From: Clarkia xantiana subsp. parviflora
Lineage: Eukaryota > Streptophyta > Magnoliopsida > Myrtales > Onagraceae
Direction: 5' to 3'
Assembly: GCA_036873135.1 (NCBI GenBank)
Contig: JAPTYO010000001.1
Location: 47,169,774 to 47,233,773 of the forward strand
DNA length: 64,000 bases
The position numbers and the translations under genes were made by a program. Numbering within the stretch: the stretch's first letter is position 1; every line of letters begins with the position of its first letter. Shown piece after piece: positions 25,630 through 37,677 of this stretch. The notes below the pieces were generated by a model that saw nothing but the letters and a program-made list of their open reading frames with translations, had not been told where the DNA came from and ran no database searches.

Positions 25630-26641
25630 TCCAAGGGATGGAAAGGACTAAAATTAAAAAAAATAAAAAAAATGAGAGGAGTTTTTAAATATTGAAGGGA
25701 TGTCCTTGATTTTAGTTTAGGTGTCCTTGCCCTAAAAGATTTAGGTGTAAAAGATTCCATGACAGTGTGTGAGATAAGTAGTAGAGAAAGATTCTTATTG
25801 GTTAGCTATGCTGTACAAAAGAGGTTAATATGCTGTAATAGAGAAAACTATTCATAATGTGAAGAGAAGCTATTGTTTTCTCAAGTTGCCAAGGGACAAG
25901 GGCTAGTTCAGATGCTTAGTATATATATATATATTGACTCACATGCAAGGTTTAGATCTGGTAAATATATTGACTCACGTGCATGGATTTATTACATGTG
26001 TTAATAAATAATAAATATATCTGTTACACTTACTAAACTCAAACACACTTTAAGTTTATTGTGTTATACTCCGTAACACTGGACATGATTTTTCATGTGT
26101 TAGTTAAGTTTAATTAGCTGAACATTCACATATAATAAGGTTTTTGAGCAAATATTATAATAATGAACATCTAATAGTAAGAACTATGAATCGTATATGA
26201 GATTTCCTCAATTTTTAGTGCATGTAATTGATAAACTTTCAAAATTAAGCAAGTTGGTTGAAGTTTTAAAAGTTATTAAACAACGTTTGTTCTAAGTATT
26301 CAATGATCATATTTATCATCACAACGTTTATCATGTGTGTTGTACACAACATTGTAATTACTATGTATTGTTGTATTCATACTATCGTTATGTTATATGT
26401 ATGGACAAATATAATTTTTTTTATGCATTTTTTGTGTAGTGTTATCATATCATATCGTGTGTTAAAAATTACCAACCTATGGAGATGCAAGGATCAATAT
26501 GCAATTATGTATAGTAGGAAATAACTGTTGATTACCACGTCACGTTATAACTCAGTGATACAGTAGTGAACTAGTGATTATATATAACGGAATATAGCTT
26601 GATCAATTCCATAACATTCAACTCTCTATGAAATATATGTA
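25630..26641. other. Upstream region of the CEP gene and AT-rich intergenic DNA
   Basis: No further gene is seen. A short duplicated phrase (ATATTGACTCAC, near 25933 and 25967) is present, with a TA run at 25921-25934. Confidence 0.5.
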
Positions 26642-27476
26642 CGTCACTACAAGAAAATTGGTTTTAAGCGACGCGAAAGTTGCGACGCTTTTAAAAGCGT
26701 CGCAAACTTTTTTGGCGCCCAGAGTTTAAGCAACGTTTAGGGAAGCGTTGCTTTAACATAAAAATTAAAACAACGTTTGCTGTTAAAGTTGTTTAAAATT
26801 TGGTTTAGGCAACTGTTTTCACCGGTGCGTTGCTTAATTATTAGGTTCAAACAACGCTTTATAAAACGTCGGCTTAACATATATATTAAGTGACGCTTGC
26901 TCTTAAGGTTGTTTAAAGTTTAGGGTTTAGGCGACGTGTTTTAATAGTGCGTTGTATAATTGTTAGGTTTAAACAACGTCTTGCAAAACGTTGGTTTAAC
27001 ATGAATATTAAACAACGGCTGCTTTTAGCGTTGTTTAAAGTTCGATTTAGACAACATATTATTAAGTGTTGCCTAATGTTTGGGTTTAAGCAACGTTTAA
27101 TTATAATTAAAGAAAAATGCTAATTTAGCCTACATATTTGGTCGACAGTATTGTTGCCAAGGAGATGACATATGGCACATGAACTTGGACAAATTATTTT
27201 AATAACAATGATAATTTTTTAAACTAAAATTAAGCTATCTGACAAATTGAGGAATTTTATACACTTTAATTTATGGTGTTTACACACAAAAAAAGAAGTA
27301 AACTGTGGCTTGATAACTGGCAAAAGATAAAATGGTGGCTTGATAAAAAAAAAGGTCGGGGAAAATTCGGAATATAGCAAACTGACCCAATCATTAATAT
27401 TCTGATAAAAGCTTCGACTAGGTCTAGAATACTTTCAGTTCTGCGAGCGACTCTTCACCGTTGCGACTGAGGAATG

Positions 27477-27592
27477 GCGACTCCGATTAGCATGCTGCGA
27501 CTCCGATTCGCGACTCCGGGGAAGGCTTGAAGAGCTGCGACTCCGATTTGCTGAGCCGCGACTCCGATTTGCTGCGACTCTGATTTGCTTCG
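27477..27592. repeat. Short tandem repeat in the CACTA interior
   Basis: GCGACTCCGATT and close variants recur about six times at 12-25 base spacing. Confidence 0.75.
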
Positions 27593-28496
27593 GTGAGGTC
27601 TTTTTTCTTCATCTATTTCTCAATTTAGTTTCGATTTAGTGATGTGAAGTTGATTCTTCTTTAGATCTCCAATTTCGAGTGTAAATTAGAGAATAAACTG
27701 TTGATTGAACCCTAAATTGGCTTGGTGAATTGAATTGTTTGAATTCCTAAAGAAACTAGTATATTGGGACTGCAAGGGCTTCGGGATTGCATATTAATCT
27801 GAATAGGCACAACCAATACTTCAAATCTCATTCTGTGTAAGTGTATATTGATTTGAATAGCCTATTCAGCTGCACAACCAATAGATTTGAAGTAATGGTA
27901 GTTTTCGGGTAGCAGAAAAGCAAGCTGTATGACAGACTACCTCCAACAATTTATTTATATATGATGACTATGTTTGTAGCTACTTAATAAAACTCAAGTT
28001 CCTTCTTCTCAGTAACCTCAGTTTAGTTTACTTTTTGTTGAATATTTGATTTTACTATATGATGGTTATTAGATGTCAGAGATGGGTTTCATCAGTCTAA
28101 AGTTGTATTATAGTTGTTAATGCTATAATGTACTGTATTCATCAAACTTTATCCATGAATATAGTTTTAATATTTTAATAGGTTTATTGATCCAACTGTT
28201 CGACACTTAAAAAAAAATCTGGAGTTCCAGTAGGGTAAGTGATCTCTTAACTTGACTACATATTCAACACCGTTTTTTTTTTCCAGTGTTGGTTATTGTA
28301 TGGTGCTGTTTGAGAGCAACTGATAAAAGCTGGTATGTTATCTAGATCAAGCTCAACTTATGAAAATAGTATGAAAGCTTTCATTAAATTTGCCCTTGAG
28401 AGAGGAAATACCGATTAAATTGAGTATGCATAATGATTGGATTTTCTATGTTCTGTGTTACAGAATGTGTATTGATGATCTTCTTTGTCTCCGCAG

Positions 28497-28557
28497 AGTA
28501 CAAGGCGTTTCCTACTGTGATGGACATTAACCAGATTCGAGAAATTTTGCCACACAG
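28497..28557 (+). pseudogene. Captured exon of plastid FabZ (3-hydroxyacyl-ACP dehydratase)
   Basis: Between an intact acceptor (CCGCAG) and donor (GTGAGT), the 61-base segment encodes FPTVMDINQIREILPHR preceded by EYKA. This is the conserved start of the mature FabZ hot-dog domain in plants, the enzyme that dehydrates 3-hydroxyacyl-ACP in plastid fatty-acid synthesis. Only this exon was recognised. The catalytic His/Glu part and the rest of the gene are absent from the element. Because it lies between CACTA ends, it is best read as a transduplicated gene fragment, not a functional gene. Confidence 0.75.
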
Positions 28558-29395
28558 GTGAGTGAGTGAGGATTATGATGTTTCATTTGGTCTTGTCTAT
28601 AGTATCATGAACATCATTCTTGAGCTTAAACACATCAGTAGCCTGTCATGTTCTTTTTTCAAGCTTGCTCCAGAAATGATTCCTATGTTTCATTTTTCTA
28701 GTTTGTTATGATGCATCATTTTATGAATCATTCTTGATCATGTCCACATTAGCATCCATGATCTTCTGTATGTCTGCTCATAAATGATCTCGTTCATAAA
28801 TTCAGTATTATTACACAGGATTGAAGTCCCAATAAAAGTATGGAATCCTTTGAAAACTGCAATGAGATTTTCTATGCCAAATTATATGCCAGATTTTCTG
28901 GGGCATATACAAAATTTCATGGTCTTTTAATCATGTGTTGTGTTTTTATCTCATAGGAGAAAGCATCAGAACTAGTTGTTACAAGGTCTGTACCTGTCAT
29001 TTTTGAGTCACAAAAGATTGCCTTGGAGAACGAGGTTTATGAGGAGGTGGTTGGCGTGTCAGGGTTGCGCAAGCAGAGGCACTAGAGGGTGTTTGAGCGG
29101 ATGCACGAGCGGAGATGTTCGCTATTCTTAAGGGGTTTGGACTGAGCCAACCTTCTTAAGATATGAGCTCTTATTATGTTTATGACTTATCTACTTGTCA
29201 GTTATTATATTTTGACACTATCTACTGTTTAGTTGTGAACTTCTATTATCTTTATGTAAAAAACTATCAACTATTTTGTTTATGAAGACTTTTTTTTGAT
29301 AGAATGAATGTATGATTACTTTAAGTCTCTTTGTATTCAATGAAATTGAGTATAATTGGTATTCAATTAATAATTTAATATATTGCATTGCTGGT

Positions 29396-29640
29396 TTAAG
29401 CAACGCAGCGTTGCCTATACTTCAAGTATAAGTAACGCAAAAAGCGTTGTTTATACAAGAAGTAAAGGTAACGCAAAAAGCGTTGTCTATACTGGAAGTA
29501 TGGGCAACGCCTAAAGCGTTGTCTATACTTGAAGTATAGGCAACGCATAAAGCGTTGTCTATACAAGAAGTATAGGCAACGCATAAAGCGTTGTCTATAT
29601 AAGAAGTATAGGCAACGCACAATGCGTTGTCTATACTTGA
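29396..29640. repeat. Subterminal tandem repeat of the CACTA element
   Basis: About six units of roughly 40 bases each contain GGCAACGC, then AAAGCGTTG, then CTATACTTGAAGTAT-like sequence. Each unit is itself partly palindromic. Repeated peptides in all frames are a by-product. Confidence 0.85.
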
Positions 29641-29883
29641 AAGTTACACAACGTTTTCTGGCGTTATCTAAACCCTAGATAAGGACGACGTTAAAAAAAC
29701 GTCGCATTTACTTATTTTTTAGGCGACGCTTAAGGTTAAACGTCGCAAAGTTTTAGGCGACTCCCCCCAATGCCGACGCTTCCATTTGCGTCGCGGATTG
29801 CGTCGCCAAACTTTAGGCAACGCAAAAAGCGTTGCCTAAAGCCAATTTTAGCGTTGCTTAAACCTTATTTTCCTGTAGTGCGT

Positions 29884-30750
29884 ATATACGGGGGTCAATA
29901 CATGTATACGCATATATATATATGATGAGGGTCATATGAATTAATGTTAATACTCCATCCATTGTTAGGTTTAGTAATTAAGGATAATAATTTTTTTTGG
30001 TCAAAAAAATTAAGGACAATAACCCTGAAGGAAATGGTTACTTTTGCTGACATGCATAGTGACCTAATATATCAAATTGGTTAATGAGTTTGGGCATTCT
30101 GATAAATTCCTATTTGATGTTTTTTATTTTATTTTTTATAATTTTATAATCTATGTTTTGATTGCGGACAAAATCAAATATTTTGTCTAATTCAAAGAAA
30201 TTTGTCACTTAGCTTGAGCATGATGAATAAAATAACTAATAATTAATAATTAATTCGATTGCATAAATATTAGCTAATAATTTGTTTGGCTGCTTAAACA
30301 TTAGCTAACAATTTGCTAAATTTTTATTATTACCTGATGGACAAGAGACCAATTTCGTCCAATTTAAAATCCTAAAATAACTAATAATTTATACACATTT
30401 AAAACATAAGTTAGCAAAATATTAGAGAAAATCCAAATAACAATTTATTCTATTGCACAAATTGCAATTTGATAACTAACCCGTACAGTTAATAAATAAT
30501 TAATTATCTGTTTTAGAAAGAGGAGGATTCCTTTAGGTTTTAGGTAAAGGACGCGAGCTCTTCCCAACGAAACTTAGGACAGAGACATAAATTATTTTGT
30601 ATAATGATATTATAAACTGAGACCCAATTTTAAAAGCAAACCCACACTTACGGCTTACCATCTGAAGAGAATCTCATATACGGCACCTGATGTATGTAGA
30701 CTGTTTTAGAACTTAAGAGAATAAGTTGAAATATAAACATCAGATCCACA
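29884..30750. other. AT-rich intergenic DNA
   Basis: No gene. CAATTTGCTA-like words near 30270-30480 suggest a decayed MITE of the 13.65-kb family. Confidence 0.45.
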
Positions 30751-31540
30751 CATTCCTTAAAGGTTAAAGTTAATTTTCATACCATATGTTTGGCCGAATG
30801 TGGCTTTTAGTACCGGATTTTGTATACTTTTGATACCAAACGTTTGAAAAAATGTGGTTTTTGGTACATCCGTTAGTTGGCCGTTAGTTTTTTCCGTTAA
30901 ATGACATGTGCAAGTCACGTGACCGACCCTAAACTTTTGATTTTATTCAATTTAGTCCCTCAAATATATTCCTAACTTTTAATTTGTTTAATTTAGTCCC
31001 AAAATTTCAAAATCGATTCCAATTTAACCATTGAACCCAATTGACCTAGCCGGACCTAGCCTAGGGCTAGGTCCGACCCTGGTTTGGGGTCGCTGGACCC
31101 AGCCAACCCTGACCCAGTGTCGGACCTAGCCCTAGGCTAGGTCCGGCTATGTCAATTGGGACCTAGCCCAATTTGGGTCGAATTTGGGCTAGGTCCCAAT
31201 AGACCTAGCCGGACCTAGCCTAGGGCTAGGTCCGGCTAGGTCAATTGGGTTCGATGATTCAATTTGAATTGATTTCGAAGTTTTGAGACTAATTTAAACA
31301 AATTAAAAGTTATGAATATATTTGAGGGACTAAATTGAACAAAATCGAAATTTTAGGGTCGGTCACGTGACTTGCACATGTCACTTAACGGAAAAAACTA
31401 ACGGCCAACTAAAGGATGTACCAAAAGCCACATTTTTTCAAACGTTTGGTACAAAAAGTATACAAAATCAAACATCCGGTACTAAAAGCCCATTCGGCCA
31501 AACATGTAGTATGAAAAGTACCTTTAACCCCATTCCTTAA
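30751..31540. mobile_element. Fold-back MITE, Mutator type, 10-bp TSD
   Basis: The element 30761-31530 is flanked by exact CATTCCTTAA repeats (30751-30760 and 31531-31540). Its two arms, each about 300 bases, are inverted copies (left AATTTTCATACCATATGTTT, right ending in the matching inverse). The core around 31040-31250 is a nested set of palindromes built from CCTAGCCTAGGGCTAGG. It is non-coding. TSD length and long inverted arms point to the Mutator superfamily. Confidence 0.85.
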
Positions 31541-34434
31541 TCATCTCAAGGTTGTAAGACAATTGGTAAAGTCGTTAGTCTAAATTTGATATTTTTACAG
31601 TTACAGTCATAGAATTTATGTTGGGTAAATCTTTAAAGTGTGAAATTTTTAGTGAAAAATCCATAGAAAGTTGCCAAGTAACATATGTCAAGTAATGATT
31701 GTTCATAAAATGGAAATAGAATGTTGTTATGCATTGTCATGTAGATCTAGAAGTGTTTTCTATAAAATTTTCACAATTTTTTTCCACATGTTCTAAAATC
31801 ACTCATTTATATTACAATAGTTATTAACTTGCATATTTTTAGAAATTTTGTTTTAAAATTAATATCTTAAAAGAACATATACATATAATTTTCCATTTAT
31901 ATTAATGGAGTTAGTCACATATACCGCACGTAACTAAGAAAACGAATTCCTCCATTTGCTTAAGAAAAAAACCTCACGCAGTTAAAAATAATAAGCTTAT
32001 TGCAGATTACTAGATATTCTTACAGTTAAGGGGTAGTTGTACTTCACGTGAACTTACAACTAATAAGTCACTGGTTAATTAACATAAATATATTAATTAG
32101 TGCAAATAGGAGCCGACATATATATATTAAACTATATAAAGGGTTGCTTTCTCAATAAACTACACAATCGAAAATAAAATCTAATTGCCCACATGACTTT
32201 GGAAGATCCATGCATGAAAAGTATGATTCCCTCTTGTATTTTAGCTTTAAACCTATGGTCCAACTCCTAAGGGATGCCTTTCAACCTTTAAACATTTTAT
32301 TAACATTTTTTAATCCAGTAATAAAATAATGTTTATTTAAATCGTACAACAAAATAGTACATTTTTATGCATAACTATTATTTAACCAAGTAATATTATT
32401 TTATTTTATTTTGCTAGAAGTACTATTATGAATTAATTAAGAGAATTTTTTAATTAAAGCGGCCATACTCTTTTTTTGTGTATTTGACCATTGTTGTTTA
32501 AAAGAAAATAGGGACCGTAGCAAATGTGAGAGCACTATGGCATGAACCATCCCACTAACTAAGCCTTCTTCTTTCCACTGACCAAAACCATTAGTTTGCT
32601 ACCTGTTTATTTGGACGGTTGCTATGCAATTATACCACTATCTTATGTTATCTTTATATATACATGACATGAATGAATGTACAACTAAACCTAACTTCAT
32701 CCCCCACACATTAATTTTCAAGTTCTTAATTAATTAGAGAAAAATAAATAATTGGTATAGAAAATATTATTGTGATAATTAATTTTATCGTCGATATTGG
32801 TATTTGAATGAATAGTTTAAATGAAGATTATATAATAATAATTCGATAAGGCAAAGTAAGTATTAAAGGTGCACGAGTGAGTCCTTAAAAAGTAGGGCAC
32901 CCACCGAGAAGGAAGGGAGATTGAGATTCCTCCCTTCTTCCTTTGCAGTTAATGGCAACATTTGAACTTAAAAGAATGTGCAGCTACTAAGGCAGTACTA
33001 GACTAGCTTCCCCTCAACTTGTGGAGTTCTGTGGGACCCATTCCCCAATACTCCCTCCTTTTTATTCCCTGCCTGTTTATTCTCTAATTAAATAAATGTT
33101 TTTTTTTTTCCAAAGTGGTCCTATACTCCTATCAGCTCATTTGGAGGGCAGTATTTGTAGTATTTTTTTTTTTAATATCTAATACTTATGCCTACTCGCA
33201 CAGATCTCTACACGTACACTAATTCTCACTTGCACTGGGCCAGTCTTTAATAAGTAAAGTTCTGATTATGAATATCTTTTCATTCTCACTTGCACCGGGC
33301 CAGTCTTTAATAAGTAAAGTTCTGATCATGAATATCTTTTCATTCTCATGAACTCTAGTGGAGATTGAATCCTAACATCTGGTTAAGAATGAAGCGTTGA
33401 ATCGCTACAACATATTACATGGTTAATAAACAGATTTTTTAGTTTGAATTTGTACACTCAGTTGGTTAGCTGATTTTTTTTATACCAATTTACTAATTTA
33501 TGATTCACTTGGAAAAAATTGCTCATTTTGTTAAATACTATGTCCAATCTGAACATAATTAGTCACGTAACTTAACGTGATTGAATTTTTTTTTTTGGAC
33601 CTAATATGACAAATTTGCCCTTAAATCTCCAGTTTTTTTTTACTATCACGGATCTCATCATTATAAATCCTAAAATTACAAAGAAAATATATAGATTTCT
33701 AAAGAAATTCTAGAGCAACTCCATCATATTAAGTTAGCTTCCCGATTTCATTCAATCATTTGCAGCCTAACTAATTTCGTCGAGATTGGATGGAATATTT
33801 GATGAAGTTAGTGGTCAGTCCACAATTGAAATCAAATTGCTAGCTGGTGTTGAGCACTTAGATAAATCAACGTTTTTTTAAAGAAAATTTACTAGCTCAA
33901 ACGTCTTTTGTGAAAAATATTGCTAGATCCATCAAATATTTCATCCAATTTGGAAAGAATTTATTATGCGTATTGCACATGACTGAAAAAACCTGATAAA
34001 CTGCTATAAAATGATAACATTGTTATTGAATCTTCAGTTTTTTTTTCTTATTATAAACCTTCTTATCATTAAAAATCCAAAGGAAATATTTGAAATTCTA
34101 AATAAATTTGATGGTAATTCCATCATTTTTAGGGTAGTTCATAACTTTTTAATCACGTGCAAACCACATAACCTATTATGTCCAGGTTAAATTGAATATT
34201 TGACAAAGTTAACAATTTGTTAACACGTGAATCTTAAGTTAGTAAATTGCCAAAAAAAAAACTACATTTAGCAATTTCATAATTAAACCTTATTTTTAGT
34301 CGCTGGTCGCACGCACCATTTTTACTTGTTTATATTGCATTTTAAGTTTATTTGGAAGATAAAATAAAATTGTTTTTCCTTTTTATAATTGTTATTTGAA
34401 TTAAGTTTAAGAGCTAAATGAAAAATTAAAATGC
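31541..34434. other. Intergenic DNA
   Basis: No gene was found. It contains the 60-base tandem duplication listed separately. A small GA/CT hairpin near 32910-32943 and MITE-like CAATTTG words at 33460-34260 are also visible. Confidence 0.5.
33222..33341. repeat. Tandem duplication of 60 bases
   Basis: Two adjacent 60-base copies start ATTCTCACTTGCAC and differ at two positions by eye (T/C in each case). A third copy begins but stops after eight bases. Confidence 0.9.
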
Positions 34435-35007
34435 GGCATACACAATAAATTATTAGATGGACCCAGTCCGCCACCTTAGCGTATAGACCAACTAATAAGA
34501 AAGAGACACGTCATAAATGCATTAGAAATAAATAATTTTGGTTAACACGAAATTACAACCCAATATTTCTCATAATTAATCTCTACCTCTTTTTTGGCTT
34601 AATAAACTATCTGTCCTATAAAATAAAATAAGTTTTCTTTTATATATAATTATCATATGAGTTTTTGATTTTTTTTTCTTCTAAAAACCTATTAGACATG
34701 GTGAACCCTAGAAAAAATGTACACTTGCCCTCTAGAGTTCACCATGCCTAATAGGTTTTTAGAAAAATATCGAAAAAATCGTATTATACTTATATATATA
34801 AAAGAAAATATATTTTTTTTGTATGATAAATTAGTTTATTAAGCCAAAAAAATAGGCAGATATTAATTATGAGAAATATTGAGTTGTAATCAAGTGTTAA
34901 ACAAATGTATTCATTTTTAATGCATTTATAGCGTGTCTCTTTCTTATTAGTTTATCCATACGCTGAGGTGGCGGACTGAGTCCATCTAATAATTTCTTGG
35001 CATACAC
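34435..35007. mobile_element. Fold-back MITE, Mutator type, 9-bp TSD
   Basis: The element 34444-34998 is flanked by exact GGCATACAC repeats. The arms begin AATAAATTATTAGATGGAC and, on the right in reverse complement, AAGAAATTATTAGATGGAC, and stay similar over most of the element. The centre near 34722 is the hairpin turn. No protein is encoded. Confidence 0.85.
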
Positions 35008-35225
35008 CATAATAGAGTACAAGAATTAGAAAACTTCTTAACTTGATAGTGAATATTAAATTTTTTTTAATTTACATTTCTACGGCCTCTCTTTAATTTG
35101 GATCTTTGTTACAAATATTTATAATTTACATGCATTACAAAGTAGATAGCTTGGTTGAACTGAGCGGAAAAAGGAATATTATAAATTAAAATCTTGACAT
35201 TTTAAGCAACATATATACAATAGTT

Positions 35226-35279
<54 letters not shown>

Positions 35280-35920
35280 TGTGAAATTAAAATATGATTA
35301 ACTTGTATATGTCTCTTCTATTTTATATATGCATGGGTCCAGTTTATGTTTTGGTCAAATCCTTTACTTTGCTTTGTCTATTTAATGTGGTTGTTGAGTT
35401 AATAAGAAATAATATCACAGATCTCATTTGTTTAGAATTCTCTTTTGAGATTAAAAACATTCTTTCAAACTAGGTTATTTAATTCAATCAAACAAATAAA
35501 AGGCTAGGCTGTCCATTTAACTTGTCTATATATAATGTAGGTGTGCTTTAAAAATAAATAAATTAAATCCTCTTCTTTTTCTTTGATTTATTTATTTTTT
35601 AAAATTTTAAAAATCTAAAGTACTTTAAACATCACCAATTGCAACCAAGTGCATTACTTTCTACCAATAAGTGCATTGCTTATTTCTTTGAGGGCGTTAG
35701 GTGACACATAATTAAGGTAATTTTTTATATAAAAAAAATCAGAAGAGAACTAAAAATGAAGAAAAACATTGAAAAATAAGTGTAACTAATGTAAATTGTA
35801 GGGAGTTTGGGTGATTTTTTAGATTTAAAGAAAGAGAAAAAAATGAATGAATGAGAAGCTAGACTTGCCCTAAGAAAGAAATTTGAGTTGTTACAAATGA
35901 ATAAATGAGAAAAAAAAAAA
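35008..35920. other. Intergenic DNA
   Basis: No gene; AT-rich with one trinucleotide microsatellite. Confidence 0.5.
35229..35278. repeat. (AAT)n microsatellite
   Basis: About 16-17 uninterrupted AAT units. Confidence 0.9.
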
Positions 35921-36826
35921 GGGTCAATAACCTGGGAGAGGTCTGAAGTTTGGCCCTTGTGAATTTGAGAGGTCTGAAGTTTGAAATGGTGATAACAAAG
36001 GTCTGAAGTTTCGACTTGTAGATAATAGAGGTCTCCGTTAGTTTTTTCCGTTAAAACTGACGGAAGTTGGTCATGTGCATTGCATGTGACCAGAAATAAA
36101 AAAAATTCCAAAAATACCCTTCTTGCATCTCACATGATTCAATGAAAAGACGAAAATGCCCTTAAGGCCACCACCCAACTCCAGCCACCACCACGGCTCC
36201 GGCCGGCCACTACCCAACTCCGGCGACCACCGCCCTCTCCGGCGACCACCACCCTCTCCGGCCGGCCACCACCCTCTCCGACGACCGCCACCACGGCCCC
36301 AATTGGGCCCAAATCGGAGCCACCGGCCCCGATTGGGCCCAAATCGGAGCCACAGAGCTCCAAATCGGAGCTCTGTGGCTCCGATCGGAGCTTTGTGGCT
36401 CCGATTTGGGCCCAATCGGGGCCGGTGGCTCCGATTTGGGCCCAATTGAGGCCGTGGTGGCGGTCGTCGGAGAGGGTGGTGGCCGGCCGGAGAGGGTGGT
36501 GGTCGCCAGAGAGAGTGGTGGTCGCCGGAGAGGGTGGTGGCCGGCCGGAGCCGTGGTGGTGGTCGGAGTTGGGTTAGGTTTAAATTATGGACAGGGGTAT
36601 TTTTGTCATTTCATCTTTATATTAATTAAACTTTTTATTAATTCAAATATTACAAAAGGGTATTTTTGACATTTCACACGGTTCTGTTAAATTTGACAGA
36701 AAATTTGGACGGAAAACCTAAAAATCACAAAGTCCAAACTTCAGACCTCAGTTATCACCATTTCAATCTTCAGACCTCTCAAATTAACAAAGGCCAAACT
36801 TCAGACCTCTCCCAGGTTATTGACCC
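35921..36826. mobile_element. GC-cored fold-back MITE
   Basis: The ends are inverted copies starting GGGTCAATAACCTGGGAGAG, and almost the whole 906 bases can fold into one hairpin centred near 36380. The inner 400 bases are GC-rich with repeated CTCCGGCGACCACC and GGGCCCAAATCGGAGCC blocks mirrored on the other arm. Runs of nine to ten A bases flank both ends and may be the TSD. Overlapping frames on both strands are composition artefacts of this palindrome. Confidence 0.8.
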
Positions 36827-37087
36827 AAAAAAAAATATCAGCTACTGCTCAAGAACAATGGAAATCTACAATAAAATGAGAGTTTTTGTGAGTCCATGAA
36901 TGATACAACCATAATTGAGAAAATAATAAAGTCACTTTCAAATAATAAGGCCACTAACTCCTAAATTCGATTATGTAGTGTGTGCAATAGATGATTTTAA
37001 GGACTTGGATACACTGATAATGAATGAACTTCAAAGTTCCTAGAGGTTCATGAATATAACTTGAATCGAAATTCAACTCAGGAGTAG
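36827..37087. other. Short intergenic segment
   Basis: Nothing recognisable before the LTR at 37088. Confidence 0.45.
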
Positions 37088-37677
37088 TGTTGACATTCGG
37101 TGTATATGCGTAATTGGAACCCATTAATATAAGCCCAAGAGATTAAGTATAATTGGAGTTAGGCACATAAGAGAGTTTGGATCAGGCCAAAATACCCATG
37201 AGCCATAATTGACCCAAAATGGGTCATGCCCAATTGCTCTATATTTCGGCTGAACTAGGGTTAAAACCCTTGGTGGGTTTTACGCACATCCTCTTATAAA
37301 TAGGAGGTGTTAGGGGATTTTTTAGGGTTGATCACTCTCTCCTTTTTAGTTGACTCGACAAGAAATCTCTCCCCCTATAGTTCTACAGGTTCGGCCGAAG
37401 TGGTGAATACCTAAGAAGGTGCCGAAGTTGTGTCAACAATTTACCCCAGAGATCCGTCCCGTTACCGAATTGAAAGAGACTTTGCTGTGGAGATAGTTGC
37501 CTGCAGATTGCTCCTTAACAAGAGTTCCTGCAGGACCCGATCGGCATATCGAGAACTCCCTCTGTGACGATTCTTGGGCTACAGAAGATAAATTGGTTGT
37601 ACCATTTCCGTTGTGTAATTAGTTACCTGGCATGTGCACGTGTTTTAATCTGTAGTAACTATCCCCTAATTCCAACA
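37088..37677 (+). mobile_element. 5' LTR of a truncated, probably Copia-type retrotransposon
   Basis: A 590-base segment starts TGTTGACATTC and ends ATTCCAACA (TG...CA). It holds a TATA box (TATAAATA, 37295-37302) and is followed at once by GCGGTATCAGAGCC. That closely matches the initiator-Met tRNA primer-binding site TGGTATCAGAGC used by many Copia elements. No second LTR lies within the next several kilobases, so the element is truncated or rearranged. Confidence 0.7.

Larger units (their letters stand above)
26645..29880. mobile_element. CACTA (En/Spm) transposon, non-autonomous, carrying host sequence
   Basis: The element begins CACTACAAGAAAAT and ends with the reverse complement of CACTACAGGAAAAT. 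It is flanked by the 3-bp TSD CGT (26642-26644 and 29881-29883). Subterminal regions are packed with short inverted copies of CAACGC/GCGTTG and GCGACGC words, typical of CACTA ends where transposase binds. At 3236 bases it is too short and too broken for a full transposase. An open stretch at 28960-29090 after an AG acceptor may be a transposase remnant but is unproven. Confidence 0.85.

Noticed and set aside
29396..29622. Repeated peptide frames (RCLYFLYRQRF-type)
   Set aside because: They are translations of the CACTA subterminal repeat in several frames at once.
32905..32945. GA/CT-rich hairpin considered as a miRNA precursor
   Set aside because: The stem is only about 12 bases and matches no conserved plant miRNA that I know.
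33340..33420. Minus-strand tRNA-like boxes considered as a SINE
   Set aside because: Box matches are weak, and no tail or TSD was found.
36071..36669. Overlapping Pro/Gly/Arg-rich frames on both strands
   Set aside because: They arise from the GC-rich palindrome of a fold-back MITE.
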